Source: Leifsonia sp. PS1209 (GTDB taxonomy: Bacteria; Actinomycetota; Actinomycetes; Actinomycetales; Microbacteriaceae). Taken from it: 64,000 nucleotides of DNA. The stretch covers positions 124,001 to 188,000 of the forward strand of contig NZ_CP051154.1 in the NCBI RefSeq assembly GCF_012317045.1, written 5' to 3'. The notes under the pieces were generated by a model. That model was not told the origin of the DNA. It saw nothing but the letters and a program-made list of their open reading frames with translations, and did no database searches. Below, in pieces: positions 52,033 through 61,434 of the stretch. The position numbers and the translations under genes are program-made. Positions within the stretch are counted from its first letter, which is position 1. Each line of letters opens with the position of its first letter.

Positions 52033-53319
52033 TCACTGTCGGCTCAATCCGAGAAGCGGGTAGAGGATCTCGAAGTCCTTGGTCAGGCCGCCGTCGAGCG
52101 CGTCGACCACGTGGCCGGCGCCCGGGACGACGTAGTAGGTCGTGCGCATCCCGGCGGCCTCGGCGGCCTGCGCGTTCCGTTCCACGCCGGGGATGAAGGT
52201 CGGGTCGTTGCCGCCGACCGTGAACACCGCCGTCAGGTTCGCGTACCGTCCGGGGTTCGCCGCGAGGATCGAGGTCGGCTTGGCCGCGTCGAACGCCGCG
52301 GTGCTCCCGCCGAACACCTGGTCGATGGTCTGCCGCTGGATCTCGACGCCGGGGTACTCGTCGCCCGAGACCACCAGCAGGTTGCCGTACTGGTCCGGAT
52401 GCTCGGCCGCGTACTTGAACGCGCACGCCCCTCCGTTGGAGTACCCGCCGATGGTCCACGCCGCCGGCGAGTGGAGCACGTTGAGGTGCGTCCGGATCCA
52501 GGCGGGGACGTCCTTGGTGATGTACGTCTCCGCCGCGCCGAACGTGCTCGAGTCCTCGCACGCCGGGTCGCCCTTCGTGCCGATCTGGTCGGCGACGACC
52601 GCGATCGGAGCGAGCCCCTGGTGCTCGGCGGCGTACGTGTCGAGCACGCCGCCGATGTACTCCGGGTCCGGGTTGCCCGGGTAGCCCATCATGAAGATCA
52701 CCACGGGTAGCCGTGGCGGGTTCTTCACCAGGGCGGCGGGCGGCAGGTAGATGCCAGCCGGCCGGGCGTCGAACCCGCTGGACGGGATGACCTGACTGCC
52801 CTGCTGACCCTTCTTCGGCATGTCCGCCGGCGGCTTCCACGTCTCGTACAGCGGCTGCGTGGGGTCGGGCGCCGACGTGTTCACCGGCTGGTCGATGTCG
52901 ATCTTCCCGGCCGTGCTTATCCCGAACAGCGAGCCGAGCGTCGGGTCGAGGCCGTAGTACGCGTTCACGCCGAGGGTTCCGGTGATGGCGAAGATCACGA
53001 TCCCGATCAGCGCGAGCACCTTGCGCCACCAGTGCGACGCCCACAGGTTCACCAGCGCAAGCCCGAGCGCGGCGAACGTGCCCATCAGCCAGAAGGCCAC
53101 CTGCCGGGGCAGCGGGGTCCCGAACACGTCGAGAGCGTTGACGAGGAAGAACAGGGCGACCGCGACCACCGCGCCCCCGAGCATCCCGAGCAGTGCGGTG
53201 ACGATCCAGCGCGGCGTCGGCTTCCGGATGAGGAGGTACAGCACGAAGGCGGCGCTCGCCACCAGAAAGGTCGCGTAGACCGGTCCGTCGATGATGCGGA
53301 TGCCCCAGAGGACGTCCAT
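52033..53319 (-). CDS. Membrane-anchored alpha/beta hydrolase (esterase-D-like)
   Basis: 428 residues. Four helices in the first 125 residues anchor an external hydrolase domain. The nucleophile elbow is GGYSNGG, an Asp lies in GGNDPTF, and the His is in PGAGHVVDAL. It is related to mycolyltransferase/esterase-D folds. It is transcribed immediately before the MprF-like gene (gap 19 bp), so it may act on aminoacylated lipids or wall esters. Confidence 0.82.
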   Translation of the reverse strand: MDVLWGIRIIDGPVYATFLVASAAFVLYLLIRKPTPRWIVTALLGMLGGAVVAVALFFLVNALDVFGTPLPRQVAFWLMGTFAALGLALVNLWASHWWRKVLALIGIVIFAITGTLGVNAYYGLDPTLGSLFGISTAGKIDIDQPVNTSAPDPTQPLYETWKPPADMPKKGQQGSQVIPSSGFDARPAGIYLPPAALVKNPPRLPVVIFMMGYPGNPDPEYIGGVLDTYAAEHQGLAPIAVVADQIGTKGDPACEDSSTFGAAETYITKDVPAWIRTHLNVLHSPAAWTIGGYSNGGACAFKYAAEHPDQYGNLLVVSGDEYPGVEIQRQTIDQVFGGSTAAFDAAKPTSILAANPGRYANLTAVFTVGGNDPTFIPGVERNAQAAEAAGMRTTYYVVPGAGHVVDALDGGLTKDFEILYPLLGLSRQ

Positions 53320-53343
53320 CGCCCCTCTCCCGATCTCCTCGCG

Positions 53344-53375
53344 GTTCGTGGCACCACCCTAGTGGTGCCACGAAC
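53344..53375 (-). terminator. 14-bp perfect hairpin between GlyRS and esterase genes
   Basis: GTTCGTGGCACCAC (53344-53357) and GTGGTGCCACGAAC (53362-53375) flank a CCTA loop. It follows the GlyRS stop by 35 bp in the transcription direction and precedes the esterase start. A strong stem without a T-run. Confidence 0.6.
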
Positions 53376-53410
53376 GGCTCGGCCATCGGTCGGCGCCGGG
53401 CGTGGCGCGC

Positions 53411-54799
53411 CTAGATCTCCTTGAGGCGCTTCGCCAGGTATTCGTCGAGCTGGTCGATCGGGATGCGCTCCTGCTGCATCGTGTCGCGGTCGCGGACCGT
53501 GACGGCGTTGTCTTCGAGCGAGTCGAAGTCGACCGTGACGCAGAGCGGCGTGCCGATCTCGTCCTGGCGGCGGTAGCGGCGGCCGATCGCTCCGGAGTCG
53601 TCGAAGTCGACGTTGCGGCGCTTGCGCAGGTGGTCGGCGAGCGAACGGGCCAGCGGTGAGAGCGCCTCGTTGCGGGAGAGCGGGAGCACGGCGACCTTCA
53701 CCGGCGCGAGGCGCGGGTCGAGGTGCAGGACCGTGCGCTTGTCGGTCTTGCCCTTGGCGTTCGGCACCTCCTCCTCGTCGTACGCGTCGACCAGGAACGC
53801 CATCAGCGCGCGGGTGAGACCGAACGACGGCTCGATCACATACGGGACGTAGCGCTCGTTCTTGTTCTGGTCGAAGTAGCTCAGGTCTTTGCCCGAGTTC
53901 TCGATGTGCGTCTTGAGGTCGTAGTCGGTGCGGTTGGCGACACCCATCAGCTCGCCCCACTCGTTGCCGGTGAAGTTGAACTTGTACTCGATGTCGACGG
54001 TGCGCTTCGAGTAGTGCGCCAGCTTGTCTTTGGGGTGCTCGAACCAGCGGATGTTCTCCGGAGTCATGCCGAGCTCGATGAACCAGTTCCAGCAGAGGTC
54101 CATCCAGGTCTGCTGCCACTCCTCGTCCGTGCCGGGCTCGACGAAGAACTCGATCTCCATCTGCTCGAACTCGCGGGTGCGGAAGATGAAGTTCCCCGGC
54201 GTGATCTCGTTGCGGAACGCCTTGCCGATCTGGCCGATGCCGAACGGCGGCTTCTTGCGCGCCGTCTGCAGCACGGCGGCGAAGTCGGTGAAGATGCCCT
54301 GCGCCGTCTCCGGGCGGAGGTAGTGCACGCCGGACTCGTCGTCGACGACGCCGAGGTAGGTCTTCATCAGACCGGAGAACTGGCGGATCTCCGTCCACTG
54401 GCCCACCTTGTCCGGGTGGTCGGGGTCCGGGATGTCTGCGAGGCCGTTCTCCGGCGGGTGGCCGTGCTTCGCCTCGTACGCCTCGAACAGGTGGTCCGCG
54501 CGGTAGCGCTTGTGGGTGATGAGCGACTCGGTGAGGGGGTCGCTGAACACCTTGACGTGTCCGGACGCCTCCCACACGGCGGTCGGCAGGATGATCGCGG
54601 AGTCGAGGCCGACCATGTCGCCGCGGCCGCGCACGAACGCGTTCCACCACTCGCGCTTGATGTTCTCTTTGAGCTCGACGCCGAGGGGGCCGTAGTCCCA
54701 GGCGGAGCGCGTTCCGCCGTAGATGTCGCCGGAGGGGAACACGAAGCCGCGGTGCTGCGCCAGCGTGATTACCGAATCGAGTCGTGACTGTTCAGCCAA
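53411..54799 (-). CDS. glyS: Glycyl-tRNA synthetase, dimeric type
   Basis: 462 residues. Class II motifs: [23 protein letters not shown] N-terminus, the motif 2 region [27 protein letters not shown], and motif 3 [13 protein letters not shown]. The anticodon-binding domain ends the protein. The start is TTG at 54799, eight bases after AGGGAG; no in-frame ATG or GTG precedes the conserved N-terminus closely. Confidence 0.95.
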   Translation of the reverse strand: MAEQSRLDSVITLAQHRGFVFPSGDIYGGTRSAWDYGPLGVELKENIKREWWNAFVRGRGDMVGLDSAIILPTAVWEASGHVKVFSDPLTESLITHKRYRADHLFEAYEAKHGHPPENGLADIPDPDHPDKVGQWTEIRQFSGLMKTYLGVVDDESGVHYLRPETAQGIFTDFAAVLQTARKKPPFGIGQIGKAFRNEITPGNFIFRTREFEQMEIEFFVEPGTDEEWQQTWMDLCWNWFIELGMTPENIRWFEHPKDKLAHYSKRTVDIEYKFNFTGNEWGELMGVANRTDYDLKTHIENSGKDLSYFDQNKNERYVPYVIEPSFGLTRALMAFLVDAYDEEEVPNAKGKTDKRTVLHLDPRLAPVKVAVLPLSRNEALSPLARSLADHLRKRRNVDFDDSGAIGRRYRRQDEIGTPLCVTVDFDSLEDNAVTVRDRDTMQQERIPIDQLDEYLAKRLKEI

Positions 54800-54895
54800 T
54801 GGTGCTCCCTGTGTCCTGCGAGTTGTGGGGTGTTCCGGGACGCGGCCCGCCCGACAATCCTATCGACCATGCCCGGGATGCACGGGGCGCGGTGG

Positions 54896-55504
54896 TCAGC
54901 GGGCGCGGTACTCCGAGTCCAGCAGCCCGTAGATCGCGGTGTCCCCCCACTCGCCCTTGAAGATCTCGTTCTGGCGCAGGAGTGCCTCCTGGCGCATCCC
55001 GAGTCGTTCGCAGAGCCGCGCGGACGCCTCGTTGCGGGGGTCGAGCTGGGCGAAGACGCGGTGGGCGCCGAGCGTGCCGAAGCAGATGTCGAGCACGCGC
55101 TCCGCCGCCTCCGTCGCGTAACCGCGGCCGTGCACGGCCGGATGGAACACCCAGCCGATCTCGACCTGTCCGTGCTCCTTGCTCTTGAGGAAGATGCTCA
55201 TGTCGCCGACCACCCGGCCATGCCCGCCCTCCGGGTCGGGGAGCTCGACGGCGTAGACCAGGCCGTCGCCGTCTTCCGAGAGCTGGTTCATCGCGAGCCG
55301 CTTCTTCAGGTGCTTGGCCGACTCCTCGTGGTCGTGCACCTCCCAGTAGAGGTAGCGGACGACGTCTTTGCGCTTCTGGTACTCGTGCACGTCGTCGAGG
55401 TCGCCGGTGTTGAGCGGGCGCAGCAGCAGCCGTTCGGTGCGCAGCTCCTCCGCGGAGTACGGCAGCCCTGTCGCGCCGTGGGGGTCGTCAGCCGCTTCGC
55501 TCAC
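54896..55504 (-). CDS. GNAT-family N-acetyltransferase (RimJ/RimL-like)
   Basis: 202 residues, GTG start with GGAGGAA upstream. LRTERLLLRPLNTGDLDDVHEY opens the fold; GRGYATEAAERVLDICFGTLGAHRVFAQLDPRNEASARLCERLGM is the acetyl-CoA site of the RimJ/L type. Substrate unknown. It starts 21 bp after the hemA stop and is probably co-transcribed. Confidence 0.85.
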   Translation of the reverse strand: MSEAADDPHGATGLPYSAEELRTERLLLRPLNTGDLDDVHEYQKRKDVVRYLYWEVHDHEESAKHLKKRLAMNQLSEDGDGLVYAVELPDPEGGHGRVVGDMSIFLKSKEHGQVEIGWVFHPAVHGRGYATEAAERVLDICFGTLGAHRVFAQLDPRNEASARLCERLGMRQEALLRQNEIFKGEWGDTAIYGLLDSEYRAR

Positions 55505-55525
55505 GGTTCCTCCTCGTGGTTGTGG

Positions 55526-56827
55526 TCAGGATGCGGCGCTCTCGTCGCCGACCGCGCGCAGGCGGCGCTCGGCGACATCGCCGATGTCGAGTCCGTAGAG
55601 CGCGTTCGCGGCGTCGACGAACGACTGCGCCTGGCCGTCGCGGGCCAGTTCGCGGGCGCGGACGGACGGGGTGTGCAGGAGGACTCCGGCCAGGTGCCGC
55701 AGTGCGGCCTCGGTCTGCTCGCTGGAGTCCCCTCGTCCGCGGGCCCGCTCGATCTCCGCATCCAGGATGTCGAAGATGTGGCCGCGCAGAGCGACGAGGG
55801 CGGGCGTCACGGCCTGCTCGGCGGACTGGGCGGCGAACTCGGCGGCGGCTGCCCCGACGATGCTGCGCGCATCCTCCGCGGCGTTCAGCTCTTCGAGCGG
55901 TGCGTGCCTGCTGATGGTCTCCAGGTCGAGCAGTTCGGCGCCGTGCAGCTCCGCGACGGCGGCGTCGACGTTGCGGGGGAGACCGAGGTCGATGATGAGG
56001 CGGCGCTCGACGGCCTCCGGGCGCAGCAGCGCCTGGGCGAGCTGCGGCTTGGTGAGGATGGGGTCTGTCGCGATGCTGCAGGTGACGACGAGGTCGCTGG
56101 TGGCGAGCGCATCCAACAGGTAGCCGGGCTCCACGGGCTCGATGGCGTGCGACACGGCGAACTTGGCCGCGCGACCCGACGGCGAGAACACGCGCACGTC
56201 CGTCACGCCGCGGTCGCGCAGGGCGGCGAGGCTCGCTCCTGCGTATGCGCCGGTGCCGACCAGCAGCACGCGGGTCGCCGACCAGTCGGTCACGCGGCTC
56301 TCCGCGAGGTCGAGGGCCAGGCGCACCATCGAACGGCCTGCCGTGGTGATCCCGGTGCGGTTCTTCACGCCCCTGGAGGTGCGGGATGCGCCCTGGAACA
56401 GTCGTTCGAGCTCGCTGGTGACCGTGCCGGATGCGCGGGCGGCCTCGAGCGAACGCCGCACCTGCCCGGCGATCTCGCCCTCGCCGACCACGACGGATTC
56501 GAGCCCGGAGGAGACGGCGAACAGGTGCTCGGCGACGCCGTGGTCGCAGATCACGGTGCTCGACGCGCGCAGTTCGTCCGCGTCGATCCCGGATGCGGCG
56601 CTCACGGCCTCGATGACCGTCTCCGCGGACACGGCGCGGGCGGCGGGCAGCGGCTCGTCGATGTCGAGGTACGCCTCGAAGCGGTTGCAGGTGGCTAGGA
56701 CGACCGACCCGCTGATGACCTCGCTGTGCTCCGCGAGTGCGGCGGTCACGGCCGGAGCGTTTCGCTCGAGCCGTTCCAGGAGGTCGAAGTTCGCAGTGCG
56801 ATGACTCGACGAGAAGCACAGAAGCAC
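55526..56827 (-). CDS. hemA: Glutamyl-tRNA reductase
   Basis: 433 residues, GTG start. Catalytic Cys47 in [10 protein letters not shown], the NADPH fold [21 protein letters not shown], and [13 protein letters not shown] are all in place. It reduces glutamyl-tRNA(Glu) to glutamate-1-semialdehyde, the first step of haem synthesis. It is divergent from the hemE operon across 98 bp. Confidence 0.94.
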   Translation of the reverse strand: MLLCFSSSHRTANFDLLERLERNAPAVTAALAEHSEVISGSVVLATCNRFEAYLDIDEPLPAARAVSAETVIEAVSAASGIDADELRASSTVICDHGVAEHLFAVSSGLESVVVGEGEIAGQVRRSLEAARASGTVTSELERLFQGASRTSRGVKNRTGITTAGRSMVRLALDLAESRVTDWSATRVLLVGTGAYAGASLAALRDRGVTDVRVFSPSGRAAKFAVSHAIEPVEPGYLLDALATSDLVVTCSIATDPILTKPQLAQALLRPEAVERRLIIDLGLPRNVDAAVAELHGAELLDLETISRHAPLEELNAAEDARSIVGAAAAEFAAQSAEQAVTPALVALRGHIFDILDAEIERARGRGDSSEQTEAALRHLAGVLLHTPSVRARELARDGQAQSFVDAANALYGLDIGDVAERRLRAVGDESAAS

Positions 56828-56925
56828 GCCAGAGAGCCTACGCTCGCCCGGGCAGAACCTCGAATCGGAAGCCGCTCATGCCGCGCGCTCAGGTTCGATT
56901 CCCTGCACTTTGGCAGAATCAGGGG

Positions 56926-58047
56926 GTGAACACCCTCGACCCTACCCATCCACTCGCCGCCGGACGCACCGCATCCAGTCGCCTCGTCCGCGCATACCAA
57001 GGGGAACGGCAGGCGGTGACACCCGTCTGGTTCATGCGCCAGGCAGGTCGATCGCTCCCCGAGTACCGCGAGCTGCGGGTCGGCACCCGGATGCTCGACG
57101 CCTGCCTCGACCCTGCGCTCGCCAGCGAGATCACGCTGCAGCCCGTTCGTCGTCACGGCGTCGACGCCGGCATCTTCTTCAGCGACATCGTCATCCCGCT
57201 GCGCCTCGCCGGCGTGGATGTGGACATCGTGCCCGGCAAGGGACCCGTGCTCGGCAGCCCGGTCCGCACGGCGGAGGACGTGGACAGGCTCACCGCCGTC
57301 GACCCCGCCTCCCTCGACGCCGAGGTGTTCGCCCCGATCGCCGAGGCCGTGCGCATCACCATCGCCGAGCTGGGGGACACCCCGCTGATCGGCTTCGCGG
57401 GGGCCCCGTTCACGCTCGCCGCGTACCTGGTCGAGGGCGGCCCGTCGAAGGACCACATCCGGGCACGCACGCTGATGCATGCCGATCCGGCAGCGTGGGC
57501 GAAGCTCATGGCCTGGACGGCGGACATCACCGGCGCCTTCCTCCGCGCGCAGGTGCTCGCCGGTGCGAGCGCAGCGCAGCTGTTCGACTCGTGGGCAGGC
57601 TCGCTGTCGCTGCAGGACTACACGGAGCACGTCGCCCCCGCGTCCACCAGGGCGCTGTCGCACGTGCGCGACCTGACGTACGACGTGCCTGCGGCCGACG
57701 GGGCGGAGGACGCGCAGACCCGCAACGTCCCGATCGTCCACTTCGGTGTCGGCACGGGCGAGCTGCTGAAGGCGATGCACGAGGTCGGGGCGGACGTGGT
57801 CGGCGTCGACTACCGCATCCCGCTGGACGAGGCGAGCCGTCGTCTGGGCCATGTCGTCCCCATCCAGGGCAACATCGACCCCGCCGTGCTCGACGCACCG
57901 TGGGAGGTGCTCGAAGCCCACGTCGTGGACGTACTGGAGCGGGGAGTGGATGCGCCGTCGCACGTCCTCAACCTCGGCCACGGCGTGCCGCCGGAGACCG
58001 ACCCCGCCGTGCTCACTCGCCTGGTCGAGTTCGTCCACAGCCGATGA
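56926..58047 (+). CDS. hemE: Uroporphyrinogen decarboxylase
   Basis: 373 residues, GTG start after a G-rich AGGGG. PVWFMRQAGRSLPEYRE is the substrate-binding signature; IFFSDIVIPLR, GFAGAPFTLAAYLVEGG and LNLGHGVPPETDP follow. It makes coproporphyrinogen III from uroporphyrinogen III. First gene of the haem operon; its stop overlaps the next start (ATGA). Confidence 0.95.
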   Translation: MNTLDPTHPLAAGRTASSRLVRAYQGERQAVTPVWFMRQAGRSLPEYRELRVGTRMLDACLDPALASEITLQPVRRHGVDAGIFFSDIVIPLRLAGVDVDIVPGKGPVLGSPVRTAEDVDRLTAVDPASLDAEVFAPIAEAVRITIAELGDTPLIGFAGAPFTLAAYLVEGGPSKDHIRARTLMHADPAAWAKLMAWTADITGAFLRAQVLAGASAAQLFDSWAGSLSLQDYTEHVAPASTRALSHVRDLTYDVPAADGAEDAQTRNVPIVHFGVGTGELLKAMHEVGADVVGVDYRIPLDEASRRLGHVVPIQGNIDPAVLDAPWEVLEAHVVDVLERGVDAPSHVLNLGHGVPPETDPAVLTRLVEFVHSR

Positions 58048-59624
58048 ACGCCGCGCAGGGCGACGACCTCCGCGACGACCTCCGCAGCGTCGTCGAGGCT
58101 CCACCGACCCGCATCGTGGTGATCGGCGGCGGCATGGCCGGCCTGGTCGCTGCGCGGGACTGCGCGCGGCCGGGCTTCTCCGTCACCCTGCTGGAGGCGT
58201 CTGACGCGTTCGGCGGCTCCGTCGCCGCCCTCGACGTCGGCGGCATCACGGTCGACGCGGGCGCGGAGAGCTTCGCCACCCGCGGAGGACACGTCGCCGC
58301 GCTGATCGAGGAGCTCGGCCTGTCCGGCGACGTCGTCCAGCCCAACCCGGCGGGCGCGTGGGTGCGCTACGGGTCGCGCACCGTGCCGCTGCCCAAGGCC
58401 GGGCTGCTCGGCATCCCCAGTTCGCCTCTCGCCAGCGACGTCGTCGCCGCGATCGGCTGGGGCGGCGCGCTCCGCGCATACCTCGACCGGCTGATGCCGG
58501 TGCTCACCATCGGCAAGGAGAAGCGCCTCGGCACACTCGTGCGCAAGCGCATGGGCGCGAAGGTGCTCGACCGCCTCGTCGCCCCGGTGGCGACCGGCGT
58601 GTACTCGGCCCAGCCGGACGACCTCGACGTGGATGTGGTCGCTCCCGGACTCAACAACGCCCTCACCCGGCTCGGCTCGCTCTCCGGAGCGGTCGGCGAG
58701 CTGCGCGCGAACGCGAAGGCGGGCAGCGCCGTCGGCGGCATCGACGGCGGGATGTGGCGCCTCCCCGCCGCGCTGGCCTCCGCCATCGCGGAGCACGGCG
58801 GCGTGCTGCGGACAGGAGCGCAGGTGGTCTCCGTCGAGCCGTGGGTCGCCCCAGACCCGGAGTCCGCGGAGACGGACGATACGACCCGGCAGGGCGCAGA
58901 CCCGGCCCAGACCGACGCTGCCGCCGAAGCAGCCGACGCCCTCCCCGCTCGCTGGACCGTCCGCCTCGCCGACGGCGAAGAGCTGCCGGCCGACGCGGTG
59001 ATCCTCGCGACCCCGGCCCCCGCGGCCCTCGCCCTGCTGGCGACGGCGTCGCCCGAGCTCGCGCGGCTCTCCGAGCTCGACTGGCCGCCTGCATCCAGTG
59101 TCGAACTGGTGACGCTCGTCCTCACCGACCAACGCCTCTCCTCCGCCCCGCGCGGCACGGGAGTCCTCGTCTCCGACGCCGAGCGCTCCGACGTGTCCGC
59201 GAAGGCCATGACGCACTCGACGGCGAAGTGGGCCTGGCTCGCCCAAGCGGTCGGCGCAGGCAGGCACGTCGTGCGCCTCTCCTACGGGCGGGCTGGCACG
59301 TCGTCGGAGACCGCAGGACTCGACGACGCGGCGCTGCGTGCGCTCGCCGTGTCCGACGCATCCACCCTGCTGGACATTCCGCTCACGGAATCCGAGGTCG
59401 CCGCCTTCGCCCGCACCCGCTGGACGAACGCGCTCCCGTACGCCGCGCTCGGCGAGGGGGCGCGCATCGCAGCGGTCCGCGAGGCCGCGGATGCCGTCGA
59501 GGGGCTGGAGGTCACCGGCTCGTGGCTGACCGGCACCGGGCTCGCCTCCGTGGTCCCGGATGCGCGCCATTCGGCCGAGCGCGCCAGGGGGCTACGCTGG
59601 AAGGCACTGACCGAGAACCTTTGA
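58044..59624 (+). CDS. hemY: Coproporphyrinogen/protoporphyrinogen III oxidase (HemY/CgoX)
   Basis: 526 residues. FAD motif VVIGGGMAGLVAARDCARPG, then GGSVAALDVGGITVDAGAESFATR and a C-terminal VTGSWLTGTGLASVVPDAR. Because hemQ and hemH lie downstream, it most likely oxidises coproporphyrinogen III to coproporphyrin III, as in Gram-positive bacteria. An unusual acidic, low-complexity insert (about residues 270-308) lies between two conserved strands. Confidence 0.92.
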   Translation: MNAAQGDDLRDDLRSVVEAPPTRIVVIGGGMAGLVAARDCARPGFSVTLLEASDAFGGSVAALDVGGITVDAGAESFATRGGHVAALIEELGLSGDVVQPNPAGAWVRYGSRTVPLPKAGLLGIPSSPLASDVVAAIGWGGALRAYLDRLMPVLTIGKEKRLGTLVRKRMGAKVLDRLVAPVATGVYSAQPDDLDVDVVAPGLNNALTRLGSLSGAVGELRANAKAGSAVGGIDGGMWRLPAALASAIAEHGGVLRTGAQVVSVEPWVAPDPESAETDDTTRQGADPAQTDAAAEAADALPARWTVRLADGEELPADAVILATPAPAALALLATASPELARLSELDWPPASSVELVTLVLTDQRLSSAPRGTGVLVSDAERSDVSAKAMTHSTAKWAWLAQAVGAGRHVVRLSYGRAGTSSETAGLDDAALRALAVSDASTLLDIPLTESEVAAFARTRWTNALPYAALGEGARIAAVREAADAVEGLEVTGSWLTGTGLASVVPDARHSAERARGLRWKALTENL

Positions 59625-59639
59625 CGAACGGGGTGCGCA

Positions 59640-59966
59640 ATGCGCGGAAAGCTTCTCTTCATCGCGGGCGCTGGCGTGGGCTACGTCCTCGGCACGCGTG
59701 CCGGACGTAAGCGCTACGAGCAGATCAAGGCGGCCGCCGCCAAGGTCTGGGAGTCCGACGGCATCCAGAAGCAGGTGCACGCGGTCGAGGATTTCGTGGC
59801 CGCGAAGGCCGGTGAGGTTCCCGGCGCGGTGATCGACAGCGCGAAGAAGCTCATCGTGCAGGCCAACCAGCGCCGCCAGGAGTCGAAGGCGCCCGTTCCC
59901 GCACCGGCCGCGGAGGCCGCACTGAAGGCGGCGGACGGCTCAGCACCGGATGCCGATCGGGTTTGA
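59640..59966 (+). CDS. YtxH-like small protein
   Basis: 108 residues. A glycine-rich helix at 4-19 (LLFIAGAGVGYVLGTRAGRKRYEQI) leads to a long amphipathic helix rich in Ala, Lys and Glu. This is typical of YtxH/general-stress proteins anchored at the membrane. It is 15 bp after hemY and starts a trio of small envelope proteins before hemQ. Confidence 0.7.
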   Translation: MRGKLLFIAGAGVGYVLGTRAGRKRYEQIKAAAAKVWESDGIQKQVHAVEDFVAAKAGEVPGAVIDSAKKLIVQANQRRQESKAPVPAPAAEAALKAADGSAPDADRV

Positions 59967-59982
59967 GTGAAGCAGGAGTACG

Positions 59983-60402
59983 GTGACCGATATGACTGAC
60001 GACGAACGCGCACGCTCGCGATCGCTGTTCGCGCTGATCGCCGACCTCCCGCGGCTGCTCATCGAGCTGCTGAAGGCCGAACTCGCCCATCTGAAGGCGG
60101 AGTTCGCCGAGAAGGCGAAATATGCCGGTGTCGGCATAGGCCTGATGGTCGTGGCCGCCGGGTTCGGCTTCTTCGCACTCGGCACCCTCGTGGCCGCCGC
60201 CGTCCTGGGCCTGGCCGTCGTGCTGCCCGGCTGGCTGGCCGCGCTGATCGTGTTCGTGGCGCTGCTGCTGCTGGCGGGCATCCTGGTGCTGATCGGGGTG
60301 CAGTCGTTCAAGAAGATGAACGGTGTCGCTCCGAGCCAGACGATCGACAGCATCAAGGAGGACACCGAGGCGTTCAAGGGGATGGGCAAGTATGACAACT
60401 GA
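59983..60402 (+). CDS. Actinobacterial holin-X-like (phage holin superfamily III) membrane protein
   Basis: 139 residues from GTG 59983 with GCAGGAG five bases upstream. A charged N-terminal helix (LPRLLIELLKAELAHLKAEFAEKAKY) is followed by two adjacent membrane helices (about 48-75 and 80-108) and a polar tail. Despite the family name no phage genes are near. In actinobacterial chromosomes these proteins commonly pair with DUF3618 and YtxH-like genes. Role unknown. Confidence 0.75.
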   Translation: MTDMTDDERARSRSLFALIADLPRLLIELLKAELAHLKAEFAEKAKYAGVGIGLMVVAAGFGFFALGTLVAAAVLGLAVVLPGWLAALIVFVALLLLAGILVLIGVQSFKKMNGVAPSQTIDSIKEDTEAFKGMGKYDN

Positions 60403-60607
60403 CACCAGCGACGTGCAGCGGGCCCGCAACGAACTCGCGGCCACCCTCGACGCGATCGAATACAAGCTCAACGTCCCCAAGCGCACGGCAGAGCGCATCG
60501 AGCGGCTGCGCACGGACAACCCCCTCGCGCTGGTCGGCATCGCCGTGGCCGCCGCAGCGGCGGTCGCAGGGGTGGTCTGGCTGATCGTCCGCTCCGTCAC
60601 CAAGTGA
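60392..60607 (+). CDS. DUF3618-family protein
   Basis: 71 residues from ATG 60392, overlapping the previous gene by 11 nt. DVQRARNELAATLDAIEYKLNVPKR is the DUF3618 signature helix; a membrane helix covers about 44-66. Probably acts with the overlapping holin-X-like protein at the membrane. Function not known. Confidence 0.75.
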   Translation: MTTDTSDVQRARNELAATLDAIEYKLNVPKRTAERIERLRTDNPLALVGIAVAAAAAVAGVVWLIVRSVTK

Positions 60608-60624
60608 CGGGACGGGACGCATCC

Positions 60625-60676
60625 GGCTCTCACAGGGCTGTTTTGGCTCTCACAGGTTTGGGAGGGAGACTGTGAG
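60625..60676. promoter_or_regulatory. Direct and inverted repeats before hemQ
   Basis: GGCTCTCACAGG occurs at 60625-60636 and again at 60645-60656, exactly 20 bp apart, i.e. on the same helix face. CTGTGAG at 60670-60676 is an inverted partial copy next to the hemQ start. The 71-bp spacer is the only sizeable gap within the haem operon, so a regulator of hemQ-hemH-hemC-hemD may bind here. Confidence 0.55.
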
Positions 60677-60678
60677 GT

Positions 60679-61434
60679 ATGACTAACCCGGCTGCCGCAC
60701 CGGCAGATTCGAGCACCCCCAACGAAACACCGGCAACACACGAAGACGCTGACGCCGTCACCCCCAGCGGCTACACGCTCTGGGCCGTCCTGCGTCGCGA
60801 CCCGTCCCGCCCGGACGACCTCGACGGCACAGACGTGCCCCGGGCGGTCCGAGAGCTCGAGGGCGTGATCGCCGACCTCGAACTGCAGAACGTGACGACC
60901 CGCGGTCTCTACGACGTCTCCGGCCTCCGCGCCGACGCCGACGTCATGATCTGGATCCACGGCCCGGAGGCGCACACCCTGCAGTGGGCGCTCCGCCAGC
61001 TGCGCCGCACTCAGCTCCTCAAGGCTCTCCTCCCCACCTGGAACGCCATGGGCGTGCACCGGGATGCGGAATTCAACAAATCGCACGTCCCCGGCTTCCT
61101 CCGCGGCAAGGAGCCGAAGGAGTGGCTGACGGTCTACCCGTTCGTGCGCAGCTACGAGTGGTACCTGCTGCCCGACGAGGAGCGCGGCCGGATGCTCTCC
61201 GAGCACGGACGCAAGGGTGCGGCGTTCCGCTCCGTCCTCGCAAACACGGTGGCGTCGTTCGCCCTCGGAGACTACGAGTGGATCCTGCCGCTCGAGTCCG
61301 ACGAGCTGACCGACCTCGTCGACCTCATGCGCGACCTGCGCCAGACGGATGCGCGCCTGCACGTCCGCGAAGAAGTCCCGTTCTTCACCGGCCGTCGCGT
61401 GCAGCCCGCCGAGCTCGTGGAGGTGCTCCAGTGA
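60679..61434 (+). CDS. hemQ: Coproheme decarboxylase HemQ
   Basis: 251 residues with a 28-residue disordered N-terminus. Chlorite-dismutase fold: GYTLWAVLRRD, YDVSGLRADADVMIW, then the catalytic Tyr153 in LTVYPFVRSYEWYLL and the probable haem-ligand His176 in MLSEHGRKG. It converts coproheme to haem b using peroxide, the last step of the coproporphyrin-dependent pathway. Coupled (GTGA) to hemH. Confidence 0.93.
   Translation: MTNPAAAPADSSTPNETPATHEDADAVTPSGYTLWAVLRRDPSRPDDLDGTDVPRAVRELEGVIADLELQNVTTRGLYDVSGLRADADVMIWIHGPEAHTLQWALRQLRRTQLLKALLPTWNAMGVHRDAEFNKSHVPGFLRGKEPKEWLTVYPFVRSYEWYLLPDEERGRMLSEHGRKGAAFRSVLANTVASFALGDYEWILPLESDELTDLVDLMRDLRQTDARLHVREEVPFFTGRRVQPAELVEVLQ

Noticed and set aside
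54800..54895. T-box or other riboswitch before the GlyRS gene
   Set aside because: The 96-bp gap is too short for a T-box and has no T-box sequence or specifier stem that I can find.
56875..56925. tRNA-like T-loop sequence GGTTCGATTCCCTG
   Set aside because: No 7-bp acceptor stem, D arm or anticodon arm can be formed around it; the resemblance is chance within the hemA-hemE spacer.
59983..60402. Prophage inferred from a holin-family protein
   Set aside because: No lysin, integrase, capsid or tail gene is near; this holin-X group is a normal chromosomal actinobacterial family.
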